Shown: positions 1 to 8,368 of the stretch, one piece after another
Position numbering within the stretch: position 1 is the first letter of the stretch
Layout: the number at the start of each line of letters is the position of its first letter
From: a virus
IMG/VR virus record: IMGVR_UViG_3300011254_000489
Coordinates: 1-64,000 of that record
DNA: 64,000 nt
Reading direction: 5' to 3' (one strand)
Position numbers and translations under genes: made by a program
The notes under the pieces: model-generated
The model's input: only the letters and a program-made list of their open reading frames with translations
Told to the model about the DNA's origin: nothing
The model's database searches: none

Positions 1-1
1 T

Positions 2-136
2 TGTCAATCATGTGAAGATGATAAAGAAGGGACAAAACCCTGTGGCCGTAAAGATGCTACTAAAGGAACTAAACAAAGATGTAGGGCGACATGTGCGGCT
101 TGCAAAACCTACAAAAGAAGGAAGGGAACAAAATGA
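2..136 (+). CDS. C-terminal end of a Cys-rich protein (partial at left edge)
   Basis: An open frame enters from the left edge and stops at the TGA at 134-136. The 44 visible residues are Lys-rich and hold CxxC-type pairs near both ends, suggesting a small metal-binding or disulfide-rich tail. The stop overlaps the ATG of the next gene (ATGA), so the two are translationally coupled members of the virion operon. The function cannot be named from this fragment. Confidence 0.55.
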   Translation, partial: CQSCEDDKEGTKPCGRKDATKGTKQRCRATCAACKTYKRRKGTK

Positions 137-519
137 TTTGGAAAAAAATATTGAAAGCGCACTGCAATACAGAAAAAGCCGGTTCCGGTTGTAGTTGTAG
201 TGCATGTGAAGAAAAAATGGAAAAGAAACTTGTCGGTGGTCAAAGAAAATTAGACCGAGACAAAGATGGAAAAATTACAGGTAAGGATTTTTCCATGTTA
301 AGAGATAGTGCTAAGAAGGCTGACCCAACAGAAACAATCGTTTCTACTCTAGAAGAAGAGGGTGGGGCATCCGGTTTAGAACCTCTAGAAGAGTCTACTA
401 AAATGTCTAAAGATGAATTAAAAGATATGCTAGAGAACATGGAGAATGTTGTTCAGCACAAAAAGGGAGACTATATTTTGTTAGATGGTTTGCCTTTACC
501 TACAGATGAAGAGGAATAA
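133..519 (+). CDS. Small virion-module protein with EF-hand loop and MIWKKILK N-terminus
   Basis: A 128-residue acidic protein. I chose the ATG at 133 because it overlaps the preceding stop, and because the protein then begins MIWKKILK, matching the next genes, which begin MSWK. Residues 20-25 carry a CxCxxC cluster. Residues 41-52 form a canonical EF-hand calcium loop: Asp at 1, 3 and 5, Gly at 6, Ile at 8, Asp at 12. The rest is Glu-rich and ends in an acidic tail. A calcium-binding structural or packaged protein is inferred from position and motif. No family was recognised. Confidence 0.7.
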   Translation: MIWKKILKAHCNTEKAGSGCSCSACEEKMEKKLVGGQRKLDRDKDGKITGKDFSMLRDSAKKADPTETIVSTLEEEGGASGLEPLEESTKMSKDELKDMLENMENVVQHKKGDYILLDGLPLPTDEEE

Positions 520-521
520 GT

Positions 522-923
522 ATGAGTTGGAAAATTCTAGTCAAGGCATTTTCTTGCCCTGTTGCTACTCAAGATTTGGAACTGAATACCAAAAATAGAG
601 ATAGAGCAGTCAAGGAAAAGTACATTCAGTACGGGCCTTTGAATTTAGAAGATGAAGACTATTGGACTAGGTATGCAAAGAAATGGAATACTACTGCCGA
701 TGTTGCTAAGAAGTCTAATTGTAGTAATTGCGTAGCGTTTGATATTTCTCCTAGAATGGATGAATGTATGCCTCTAAATACAGACGAAGATGGGCGTTTA
801 GGTTATTGTTGGATGCACGATTTCAAATGTCATTCTGCTAGAACTTGCTACACTTGGGCTAAAGGTGGCCCAATTGACGACGATAAGACCTCAAAAGAAA
901 ACCAAGAGAGGCGAGAAAAATGA
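522..923 (+). CDS. Cys-rich protein of a type common in marine tailed viruses (function unknown)
   Basis: 133 residues starting MSWKILVK. The central part has a conserved-looking run of cysteines (CSNC near residue 68, then C-x-W-M-H-D-F-x-C and a further Cys before W-A-K-G-G-P). This layout resembles uncharacterised Cys-rich proteins seen near packaging and portal genes of marine phages, and may bind a metal or Fe-S cluster. It sits between the EF-hand protein and a zinc-ribbon protein that share its N-terminal motif. The role is unknown. Confidence 0.7.
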   Translation: MSWKILVKAFSCPVATQDLELNTKNRDRAVKEKYIQYGPLNLEDEDYWTRYAKKWNTTADVAKKSNCSNCVAFDISPRMDECMPLNTDEDGRLGYCWMHDFKCHSARTCYTWAKGGPIDDDKTSKENQERREK

Positions 924-1207
924 GTTGGAAAACTATTCTAAAAAAGGACAAAAAAGATATGCGGGTTGGGACTGTATATCCTAGTGATAGAAGCGGTAAG
1001 AAAATCATGATGCTCACCCATGAAGATAAGAAAATCCATGCCGGTGCTAAGGGATATGGTAACTACAAAGCAAAGGGGAAAAATCGTGGTGGTGGAACCC
1101 ACAAAGACCCTAAAAGAAGAAAGTCATTCAAAGCAAGGCATAAGTGTCACGAATGCAAAGGGAGAATAACAACTCCTAAATGTCTAGCCTGTAAGAAATT
1201 ATGGTGA
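920..1207 (+). CDS. Basic zinc-ribbon protein with MSWKTILK N-terminus
   Basis: 95 residues, strongly Lys/Arg-rich. A C-terminal zinc ribbon (CHEC near residue 76, CLAC near 89) suggests nucleic-acid binding. The start ATG overlaps the previous stop by 4 bases. It is the third consecutive protein to begin with M-x-W-K and an aliphatic-Lys motif. Placed just ahead of the portal gene, it could be an internal or packaging-associated protein. This is inference from position only. Confidence 0.7.
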   Translation: MSWKTILKKDKKDMRVGTVYPSDRSGKKIMMLTHEDKKIHAGAKGYGNYKAKGKNRGGGTHKDPKRRKSFKARHKCHECKGRITTPKCLACKKLW

Positions 1208-1259
1208 TAACAAACATCATTAACGATGGCTATTGAACAGTAATTGGGGAGGATACATT

Positions 1260-2900
1260 ATGGCTGATAAAAGACGCTTTTCGTTCACAAATCTATTCCG
1301 AAGGACTACACCTAAACCCAATGATAGAAAGGTCTTCAATGTAGGTATTCAAGAGAAAGAACAATCCTACATGATGACAGGGCCATTGGTCTACAATGTC
1401 GTGGGGCAATCAGTTATTGTTAGAACTTGTATTACTCAACTTAAACAAGAAATTTTTCGCAGAGGCTATGTTTGGGAAAAGGCGTTTGAGTCCCGTTGTT
1501 TATCTTGTCAAAAAACACACAAGATGCCGGTACAGGAATGTGCTAGATGTGGCTCTACAGACTTAGAAAAACCCAACCCAAAACAATTAGAATATGCTGA
1601 AAGTTTCATAGAAGGATATGTAAATAAGTCCGAGCAAAAATTCATTGATGTGTTTAAAGAATTAGAAGATGATTTGAATATCATGGATGATGCTTATATT
1701 GTTCTTGTCAAAGAATATTACTTGGATGGTAACGGCAAAATCCGTATGCACCGAATCAAGGAATTGTTTAGAGGCGACCCTGTAACTATGACTATCTATG
1801 CTGATGAAGTAGGTATTAGAGGAACAAAGGGTTTTACTTGTATCAACCATAGAAGCCATCTTGCCCATGAACCACATGAAAGTTGTGAAGAATGCGGTAG
1901 TCCTCTTTATCCGGTACACTATGTTAATCGTGCTAATGGGGAGCATCAGTACTTTTTACAGGGAGAAGTTTTGCACTTTAGTAAATACAGTCCTAGTAGA
2001 ATGTATGGGCAGTCTCCAATCCTAACTTTATTCAATAACATAATGACCCTCATTGCTATGGAAAACTATGTCAATTCTTCTTACACTAAGAGTAGAATGC
2101 CTAGAGGTTTGTTAGCAGTACAAACTAGAAATATGGATTCAATGGCCGCATTTTGGAGAGGTGTAAAAGAACGAATGGAACAAGACCCTCACTATATTCC
2201 TGTTATGGGAATTGAAGCCGAGAATGGTAAGGGTTCTGTTGAATGGATTAAATTCATGGACAGTCTAAAAGAAATGGAATATGTTGCAGTAAAGGACGAT
2301 TTGCGAGATAGGATTTCAGCGTTCTATGGAGTTAGTAAAGTCTTCATGGCTGACAACACTACTAGCGGTGGACTTAACAATGAAGGTATGCAAATCTTAG
2401 TCACTAACAGAGCAGTACAAATGGCTCAAAATGTTTACAATGATTATGTGTTCCCGTTCTTAACTAAAGAGTTTGGAATTACAGATTGGGTTCTAAAACT
2501 ACCTCCTAGCGAAGAAGAGGATGAAATAGCAGTACTTCGTAAAAGAGAGATTGAAGTTAATATTGCGGCTTCTACTAAGAATCTAGGATTTGAAGTAGAT
2601 ATGGATGAAGACGGACAGTTTACTTTTAGTAAGCCGGAACCAAAAGAAACACCTAACCAAGAAGGAGAAGAAGATTCTAGCGTTGATATTGACCCTTATG
2701 CGGGAACAAATATTGATGCTTCGCAAATGGGACAGATGCAAGAACAGATGATGCAAGGCGGAAGTAAGCCACAAGAGAACCCACCGGCCACAAGAAATAA
2801 AGCGAGGATGAGCGTAGGGCCGGATAAGCGTATGACAGGATTACCCAAAGAAGCGGGCAATCAAAATGTTGATTCAAGAAGTGAAAGGAGAATACCATAA
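1260..2900 (+). CDS. Portal protein
   Basis: 546 residues. The ATG at 1260 follows GGGGAGG; an upstream TTG at 1233 is less likely. The protein matches the layout of HK97-family portals: an N-terminal region with a V-Y-N-V-V-G-Q segment, a central helical core, the V-S-K-V-F-M-A-D-N-T-T stretch near residue 370, and an acidic, Gln/Met-rich tail. It forms the dodecameric DNA entry ring at one capsid vertex. Unusually, it carries two Cys clusters that look like zinc ribbons (C80, C83, C94, C97, and another near residues 195-215). Position upstream of protease and capsid genes supports the call. Confidence 0.85.
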   Translation: MADKRRFSFTNLFRRTTPKPNDRKVFNVGIQEKEQSYMMTGPLVYNVVGQSVIVRTCITQLKQEIFRRGYVWEKAFESRCLSCQKTHKMPVQECARCGSTDLEKPNPKQLEYAESFIEGYVNKSEQKFIDVFKELEDDLNIMDDAYIVLVKEYYLDGNGKIRMHRIKELFRGDPVTMTIYADEVGIRGTKGFTCINHRSHLAHEPHESCEECGSPLYPVHYVNRANGEHQYFLQGEVLHFSKYSPSRMYGQSPILTLFNNIMTLIAMENYVNSSYTKSRMPRGLLAVQTRNMDSMAAFWRGVKERMEQDPHYIPVMGIEAENGKGSVEWIKFMDSLKEMEYVAVKDDLRDRISAFYGVSKVFMADNTTSGGLNNEGMQILVTNRAVQMAQNVYNDYVFPFLTKEFGITDWVLKLPPSEEEDEIAVLRKREIEVNIAASTKNLGFEVDMDEDGQFTFSKPEPKETPNQEGEEDSSVDIDPYAGTNIDASQMGQMQEQMMQGGSKPQENPPATRNKARMSVGPDKRMTGLPKEAGNQNVDSRSERRIP

Positions 2901-3121
2901 TGACAGACATAGCAAGAAAAGAAGCACAGTTAGCAAGAGAGTTAGCAAAGGTTCGCTCACAAAGAGCCGCCGAAGATAGAGCAGTAAAAAAGAATAGAGA
3001 TTTTTCTTTGGGTGGTTTACCTCCCGATACTACTCATACTCCTAAGCGGGGTTCAGCAGATACTCCCGATGCGGTTCAACTTCCCGTAAAAAGAAGAAAC
3101 AGGACAGAAAATAAGTGGTGA
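2900..3121 (+). CDS. Small basic helical protein downstream of portal
   Basis: 73 residues. The start overlaps the portal stop. The first half is a charged helix (Ala/Arg/Lys/Glu), and the second half is Pro/Thr-rich and disordered in appearance. No family recognised. It is probably a minor head component by position. Confidence 0.55.
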   Translation: MTDIARKEAQLARELAKVRSQRAAEDRAVKKNRDFSLGGLPPDTTHTPKRGSADTPDAVQLPVKRRNRTENKW

Positions 3122-3126
3122 TTTTA

Positions 3127-4752
3127 ATGTCTTTTATGGATATTCTAAAGGTTCAATTTCCTACCGAAGAGGATAAGGAAGAAGAATTGAATGAAGTAAA
3201 AGAAGAGATGGAGGTACTAGAACCTCAAACATTATCGTCACTAAAAACTAATTCCGAATTGATGGGATATTATAAGAAAATAAAGAATTCTTTATCGGAA
3301 ACAATAAGTGAGCAAATAAAATATAATAAGGATAAAGAAGAGGCTAGGGAAAAGACTAATAACGGCAGAAAGGAACAGGGTAGAAAGCCTTTGGTAGTTA
3401 GGAATTCTGTTGAACTAGACTTACAAGACCCTCTAAATCCTAAAGAAAGAATGTCTTTTGATATTCCACTAAAAGGAATTACTGAGGCAAAGATAGGAAA
3501 AATCGTTTTGGGAGAATTATTAGAATCTATCAAAGCGAAAGTTAAGCGTTACTCCGAAGGAACAGTAATGCAACCTAAAGAAAAAGAAGTTGTGGCGGAA
3601 GAACCTAAAATCCCTAGAGCGAAGGAAATAAATGATTTCGTTAATTCGGGAGAAGACAGAGAAAATACTTCTTTTGATATTGAAAAATTAAGTGCGGTAT
3701 TACTAGATATAGAAAAAACAATACAAGAAACCTCTTCCTCAAGTCAAGACTTATCTATGCTTCTAGACTTACAAAAACTACTTTCTGCAATAGATTCTGC
3801 TAAATCTATTGTTGATAAAGTAGAAGGTAAAAATACTGATATTATGGACAACTTGAGAATACTACTGCAAGATATTAGACAGTCGGATTTAGTAAAGGTT
3901 CCCTATAAAAGAAAATTAACCCCTCATATTAAGTCCCTTGAAGAATTAAAAAATCTGGTTCTTTCTATTAAGGGACATACAGTGCAACCTGCAACCCTAA
4001 CCAAAGTAAAAGAACTACGGGATATGTTAGTGCAACTGAATAAAAAAAGAAACACAAATTACGATGTTGTAAAAGTAATGGGTAGAGGGGCTACGGGAAA
4101 AAACAATTATAGTTTCTTAAAGACTGTTGGTAAAAACACCGAATCTATTTTCTATAATTATGTTAAAGCAGGAACAGATTTTTTAAGTCCTTTGCGACAA
4201 AAAAATAATGCTAATAAGTATCGCAAAAATAACGCTAATACCGATACAGAAAACCAACGCTATGATGAATTAGAAAAAGTGGGTAAGGAGATACATAGTT
4301 TGTTGAATTTGAAAGACAGTTGGACTAGCCTAAATGAAGAATATTTAAAGAAGTTTAACTCTGCTATGAAAGAAGGTAAAAGTAGTTTTACTATTACTGA
4401 TGGTGTAGAACCTCTAGAAGTGATAATAGAGGGATTGGAAACAAAAGATATTAAAGACTACATTTTACTTATTGCGAAGGAAAATGGAAACGATACTCTC
4501 TTAGAAGAGTTGATGCAGACTTACCAATCTTTAACAGGTATAGTAATAGATGTTGCAGAAAACAAAAAGATGCGAAAAGAACTTGCTAAACTAAGAAAGG
4601 AAGTTTTAGCAGGTATTAATAATCCTTACAGGGATGAAGGCCAAGAATTAGCGGCTAGGCGTATAGGGGATTTAGAAGATACCGGCTCATTGGGGTATTA
4701 TGATTCACCACCGAAAGAGAAACCGCAAGATAAAAAAGAAGAAGAGGAATAA
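3127..4752 (+). CDS. Large charged helical head-region protein, function unknown
   Basis: 541 residues. The ATG at 3127 was preferred over 3115 because GGTGATTTTA precedes it. The N-terminus MSFMDILK is a variant of the MSWK-x-ILK peptide of earlier genes. The protein is rich in Lys and Glu, mostly helical in appearance, with long coiled-coil-like stretches and an acidic-basic C-terminus ending in a Glu run. No enzymatic motif is seen. A scaffold-like, internal head or minor capsid role is possible by position between portal and capsid genes. Confidence 0.65.
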   Translation: MSFMDILKVQFPTEEDKEEELNEVKEEMEVLEPQTLSSLKTNSELMGYYKKIKNSLSETISEQIKYNKDKEEAREKTNNGRKEQGRKPLVVRNSVELDLQDPLNPKERMSFDIPLKGITEAKIGKIVLGELLESIKAKVKRYSEGTVMQPKEKEVVAEEPKIPRAKEINDFVNSGEDRENTSFDIEKLSAVLLDIEKTIQETSSSSQDLSMLLDLQKLLSAIDSAKSIVDKVEGKNTDIMDNLRILLQDIRQSDLVKVPYKRKLTPHIKSLEELKNLVLSIKGHTVQPATLTKVKELRDMLVQLNKKRNTNYDVVKVMGRGATGKNNYSFLKTVGKNTESIFYNYVKAGTDFLSPLRQKNNANKYRKNNANTDTENQRYDELEKVGKEIHSLLNLKDSWTSLNEEYLKKFNSAMKEGKSSFTITDGVEPLEVIIEGLETKDIKDYILLIAKENGNDTLLEELMQTYQSLTGIVIDVAENKKMRKELAKLRKEVLAGINNPYRDEGQELAARRIGDLEDTGSLGYYDSPPKEKPQDKKEEEE

Positions 4753-4754
4753 TT

Positions 4755-5102
4755 ATGTGGGAACATGTACTAAAAGAAACAATAGAAAAAGAAAACAGTC
4801 CGATTTTACAATCGTTAGACGATAAGAAGAAAAAGAGATTGAAGAAAACTCTACAATCAACAGAACCTACAGAGTACTTCGGCCAAGATTTTACTCGCTT
4901 AGGTGAATTGATTGATATGCTCAAAGAGTTAGAGTTAATCAAATCCGATGAAAAAATGACAAAGAAGTTTAAATCCATAGATGAAAGGAACATTGATATG
5001 TTAGCCCTATCTAGCAAACTTCGTAAGGAGTATGAATTACTGTACCGACAACTTCGGGAAGTCATTTATCCAAGTAGAAAGGGGGATTTAAGAGATGAGT
5101 GA
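4755..5102 (+). CDS. Small charged helical protein (MWEHVLKE N-terminus)
   Basis: 115 residues, Lys/Glu-rich and all-helical in appearance, starting three bases after the previous stop. The N-terminus (W at 2, LK at 6-7) is a shortened version of the shared MSWK-x-ILK motif. No family recognised. Confidence 0.6.
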   Translation: MWEHVLKETIEKENSPILQSLDDKKKKRLKKTLQSTEPTEYFGQDFTRLGELIDMLKELELIKSDEKMTKKFKSIDERNIDMLALSSKLRKEYELLYRQLREVIYPSRKGDLRDE

Positions 5103-5319
5103 AACAGACGAAGAAGTTTTAGAAATCCTAAAGGCTCTAGTGGGTAGAATCAAGACTCTAGAACAAGCAGTCTACAACAAAGACAATATTCTAATGAAGT
5201 CGGGATTTGTTGTTGCTCAATCCCCTACTCCTTCAATTACTAACTCAACCATGCCGACAGATGATGCAATTCATAAAATGTCTTGGGATGATATAGAAAA
5301 ATTCGTAGGTGGACGGTGA
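5095..5319 (+). CDS. Small acidic protein with coiled-coil N-terminus
   Basis: 74 residues. It overlaps the previous gene by 8 bases. The N-terminal heptad-like segment (EEVLEILKALVGRIKTLEQ) suggests a short coiled coil. The C-terminal residues M-S-W-D-D-I-x-K resemble the end of the protease-scaffold protein (M-D-W-S-D-I-H-K). This shared terminal motif may mark a common binding partner, which is inference. Confidence 0.55.
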   Translation: MSETDEEVLEILKALVGRIKTLEQAVYNKDNILMKSGFVVAQSPTPSITNSTMPTDDAIHKMSWDDIEKFVGGR

Positions 5320-5324
5320 AACTT

Positions 5325-5840
5325 ATGCCCGAAAAAATGACTAAAGAAGAAGTTAGAGTTGCACAAGCAATTGAGCAAGTTAGGATTGTTAAAGAATTAG
5401 TACAACAGGCTAGTGCTGAAAGGATTGCTTACGATGATGAATCGGAAGAAGTTAAAGTAAAGCGACCTAAAAAGACAGGCGAAAAAGACAAGACCAAGAT
5501 TGAGAACAACAAAGGTACTCATTCGGGATATGGATTAGCCGGTGAGGAAACTCATTTTAAAAAAGAAGACCTCAATGAAGTAGATTATGATGCTATTCTT
5601 AGGAAAAATTTTCAAGGTATTAAGGGACTTGATGTAGAAACAGCCGTGAGTTGGATACACGACACAGGCCGTAAAAGAATAACGAAAGAGAACTTGAGAA
5701 AAGTTGAGCGAGAATTTGCGGGAATGACCGAAGAATCAAAAAGAGAGATTCACACTAGATTTGCACTATCTAAGGCTTTAGGCAAACCTCTATTTCCTCC
5801 TAAATTCATTGACCGAGAAACATACGAACTATCACCTTAA
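5325..5840 (+). CDS. Head-region protein of unknown function
   Basis: 171 residues from the ATG at 5325, which follows GGTGAAACTT; a GTG at 5316 overlapping the previous stop is an alternative. The N-terminal half is a charged helix followed by a Lys-rich linker. The C-terminal half looks like a compact helical domain. No family was recognised. It is embedded in the portal-to-protease operon. Confidence 0.6.
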   Translation: MPEKMTKEEVRVAQAIEQVRIVKELVQQASAERIAYDDESEEVKVKRPKKTGEKDKTKIENNKGTHSGYGLAGEETHFKKEDLNEVDYDAILRKNFQGIKGLDVETAVSWIHDTGRKRITKENLRKVEREFAGMTEESKREIHTRFALSKALGKPLFPPKFIDRETYELSP

Positions 5841-5850
5841 GTTGATTAAG

Positions 5851-8319
5851 ATGCCCTCTACAGGTTTAACTATCGGGAAAGTCAAAGCCCCCGTTTCCGA
5901 TGAAATACTACATCTGTTTGAGAAGGTTAGAGTATCTTATCTATCCGCAAAGGAAGATAAGAAAGAATACGGTGGTCGTTGGAGAAACACACTAGAAGAA
6001 ATAAGCGAAGCATTTGATTCAATTTCTCCTTTGGGTAAAGAAATTAATGTTTTCTTAGATGAAAGACATTTGGAAGATAATGATTCTAAAGACCCCGAAA
6101 GCACTACTGCTAGAATTATTTACGAAGCCATTAAGGATATGCGTTTCAAATCGGAAGAAGTAGAAGACCCCTTCGCTGACCGATTCAAAGGTAATGTGTT
6201 AGAAGCATTACTATCCGATGTTGGTACAATGGTCAAATTTATTCATTATGCTATTCGTTCCGATGAAAAAGCCTTACCTGCTGATTTCTACACATCTAAA
6301 GAATTACAAGAAGATGAAATTACTGATGGATTAGAAGGACTTGATTTAGTAGTTGATGATGTTCCTTTGTTTATCATTGAGCATTATGGTGACGATAAGG
6401 ATTCTAAGAAAGTTGAATCACAATTCAAAAAAGCAAATAAGATACTAGAAGAAATGATGTTATCAAATTCTTCCGAAGAAGACCTAGAAGAATTAGTAGA
6501 GGTTGATTTAGAAAAGGCCGAGAAAACTGAAAAGGCTTCTTCTCAATTTATTGTTCCTAACAAACCTATGTACCGAATCTTTGACATTGATGACATGAAT
6601 GAATTGAAAGGGTTTAGTGGAGAATATGTTGTCCAAGAAAAATATGATGGTATGCGAATACAGATTCATAAGATAGATGACAAAATCAATATCTACTCCT
6701 ATAATGAAAAGGACATTACAGACAAGTGTTCCGAACAAGTCAAGGAACTACAGAAAAAAGCATACGGTGATTGTATCCTTGATGCTGAGTTAATTTTGTT
6801 TGATGGTGAGAAAGCCCTGCATAGGGCAGATACAATAGCCCATGTTTTCAAGAATAAGTACAAAGAGGCTAGACTAAGAGCGCATGTTTTTGATATTATG
6901 AGACATGAGGCTCAAAACCTTACAGAAGAACCCCTAAGAGACAGAATCAACATACTGTTCAACAATTATTCTTCCAAGTCTTCTTCGGATTTGGTTTACC
7001 CTTCAAAGAAAGATACTCGCATTGCTGACTCTCTAAAAGATATAGCAGAATACGCAGAAGAGATTATGGAAATGCCTACTTCGGAAGGAGTAGTCATTAA
7101 AGATATTGAATCCACTTACTTTATTGGTACGAAGAAAAACCCTAAGTGGGTTAAGTGGAAGAAGTTTGTAGATTTGGATATGGTCGTTCTAGAAAAGAAA
7201 TCTACTAAGTCCGGTCTTTACTCTTACACTTTAGGAGCAGGGCCAGTTGATGATGAGGACGAAGGAAAACACATTGTTGAACAGAACGATAGAAAATACA
7301 TGAATGTTGGTAAGGCACTTAATACTAAGATTAATGCAAAGGTCGGTCAAATTATTAGAGTCAAAGTGGATGAGGTAAGAGAGGATAATGGTAGGTTTAC
7401 TCTTTACTCCGCTAAGGTTATTGAGATACCCGAAGTTGAATTACCCGACAAAATAGTAACTTTACAAATGCTTTCTCAAGATACTAAGCCTAGTATTAAA
7501 TACAAAACTATGGCTTTGAAGAAAGGAATAACAATCAGTGATGGAATTCACGGAACCGCTACTTTAATTGCTAAAAGCATGGATGGTTTTACTTTATATG
7601 GATTTAAAGAAACTAATCTTATGGCTAAGAATGCAATTCATGATTTAGATATGTGGAAGAAGGAAGCAGAAGAAACCATGAAAAGTCTACAATCGGAAAT
7701 ATATGTAGGGGTTATCAATCTAATAAAAAGAAAGGGGCCACAACCAATAACAGAGGTACATGACTTCTTGATTAGGAATTATGGTAACCAATACGAAACG
7801 GTATTAGAAAGCGATAAGAAAGAATTACCCGATTGGTTGAACCGTAGAGAAGATATATCAATATCCAACGGTAAAGTTTCAATTGATGATTCTAAAATAA
7901 TAAAGGAGAAGCCTTCTCAATTTAAAATTTATTTGAGAAAGGACGGCAATCTTAATTTTTCAGTACAACACAAAGAAGAATTATTGATGTGGACTATTGA
8001 TTTACAAACTGATGATGATATATTCGCTTTGTTTGGTAAAGCAGTAAAGTATCCTGCTGAAATATCCGAACAACAAGACACTCATAAATTGTTAGATGAA
8101 GGAGATGTAGAAGTAGGCGTTCAAAGACATGGATACCATGAGTACATTCTAAATGGTAATAAGTTTGAAACTAAATTACATTTCCGAGTAGTAGATATTA
8201 AAGATAAGAAAGGTTGGGTTGCTTGGACAGGATATGAGCAAAAACCTGTAGATAAAGATACAGACGAAGGCGTTTGGAATATCTATGAAGATAAGTACAA
8301 AACCCTAAAATTAGAATAA
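5851..8319 (+). CDS. ATP-dependent DNA ligase with long N- and C-terminal extensions
   Basis: 822 residues. The ATG at 5851 follows GTTGATTAAG and clears the previous stop. Residues 264-269 are the ligase motif I, K-Y-D-G-M-R, with K264 as the expected AMP-accepting lysine. Further motifs are E-G-V-V (motif IV) and W-V-K-W-K-K (motif V), followed by an OB-fold-like region. About 220 residues precede the nucleotidyltransferase core and about 280 follow it. The last 120 residues faintly resemble the LigD 3'-phosphoesterase fold without its histidines, which is a weak suggestion. Its place inside the virion operon is unusual. A second ligase lies at 50516-52045. Confidence 0.85.
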   Translation: MPSTGLTIGKVKAPVSDEILHLFEKVRVSYLSAKEDKKEYGGRWRNTLEEISEAFDSISPLGKEINVFLDERHLEDNDSKDPESTTARIIYEAIKDMRFKSEEVEDPFADRFKGNVLEALLSDVGTMVKFIHYAIRSDEKALPADFYTSKELQEDEITDGLEGLDLVVDDVPLFIIEHYGDDKDSKKVESQFKKANKILEEMMLSNSSEEDLEELVEVDLEKAEKTEKASSQFIVPNKPMYRIFDIDDMNELKGFSGEYVVQEKYDGMRIQIHKIDDKINIYSYNEKDITDKCSEQVKELQKKAYGDCILDAELILFDGEKALHRADTIAHVFKNKYKEARLRAHVFDIMRHEAQNLTEEPLRDRINILFNNYSSKSSSDLVYPSKKDTRIADSLKDIAEYAEEIMEMPTSEGVVIKDIESTYFIGTKKNPKWVKWKKFVDLDMVVLEKKSTKSGLYSYTLGAGPVDDEDEGKHIVEQNDRKYMNVGKALNTKINAKVGQIIRVKVDEVREDNGRFTLYSAKVIEIPEVELPDKIVTLQMLSQDTKPSIKYKTMALKKGITISDGIHGTATLIAKSMDGFTLYGFKETNLMAKNAIHDLDMWKKEAEETMKSLQSEIYVGVINLIKRKGPQPITEVHDFLIRNYGNQYETVLESDKKELPDWLNRREDISISNGKVSIDDSKIIKEKPSQFKIYLRKDGNLNFSVQHKEELLMWTIDLQTDDDIFALFGKAVKYPAEISEQQDTHKLLDEGDVEVGVQRHGYHEYILNGNKFETKLHFRVVDIKDKKGWVAWTGYEQKPVDKDTDEGVWNIYEDKYKTLKLE

Positions 8320-8324
8320 AAATC

Positions 8325-8345
8325 CGATAAGGCTATATAGTCAAT
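8325..8345 (+). promoter_or_regulatory. Possible TATA-type promoter before protease and capsid genes
   Basis: In the short gap after the ligase gene, GGCTATATAG (8331-8340) looks like an archaeal TATA box about 30 bases ahead of the protease ATG at 8369. This would let protease, scaffold and capsid be made at higher levels than the upstream genes. Sequence-based guess only. Confidence 0.3.
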
Positions 8346-8368
8346 TATAGAACGAAGGTTTGAGTATT

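Noticed and set aside
12-194. Open frame beginning at 12 on the plus strand
   Set aside because: It is out of frame with both the Cys-rich tail ending at 136 and the coupled gene starting at 133, and has no start signal.
5809-5850. Longer ligase start at 5809
   Set aside because: It would overlap the preceding gene by 32 bases, while the ATG at 5851 has GTTGATTAAG just before it and clears that gene.
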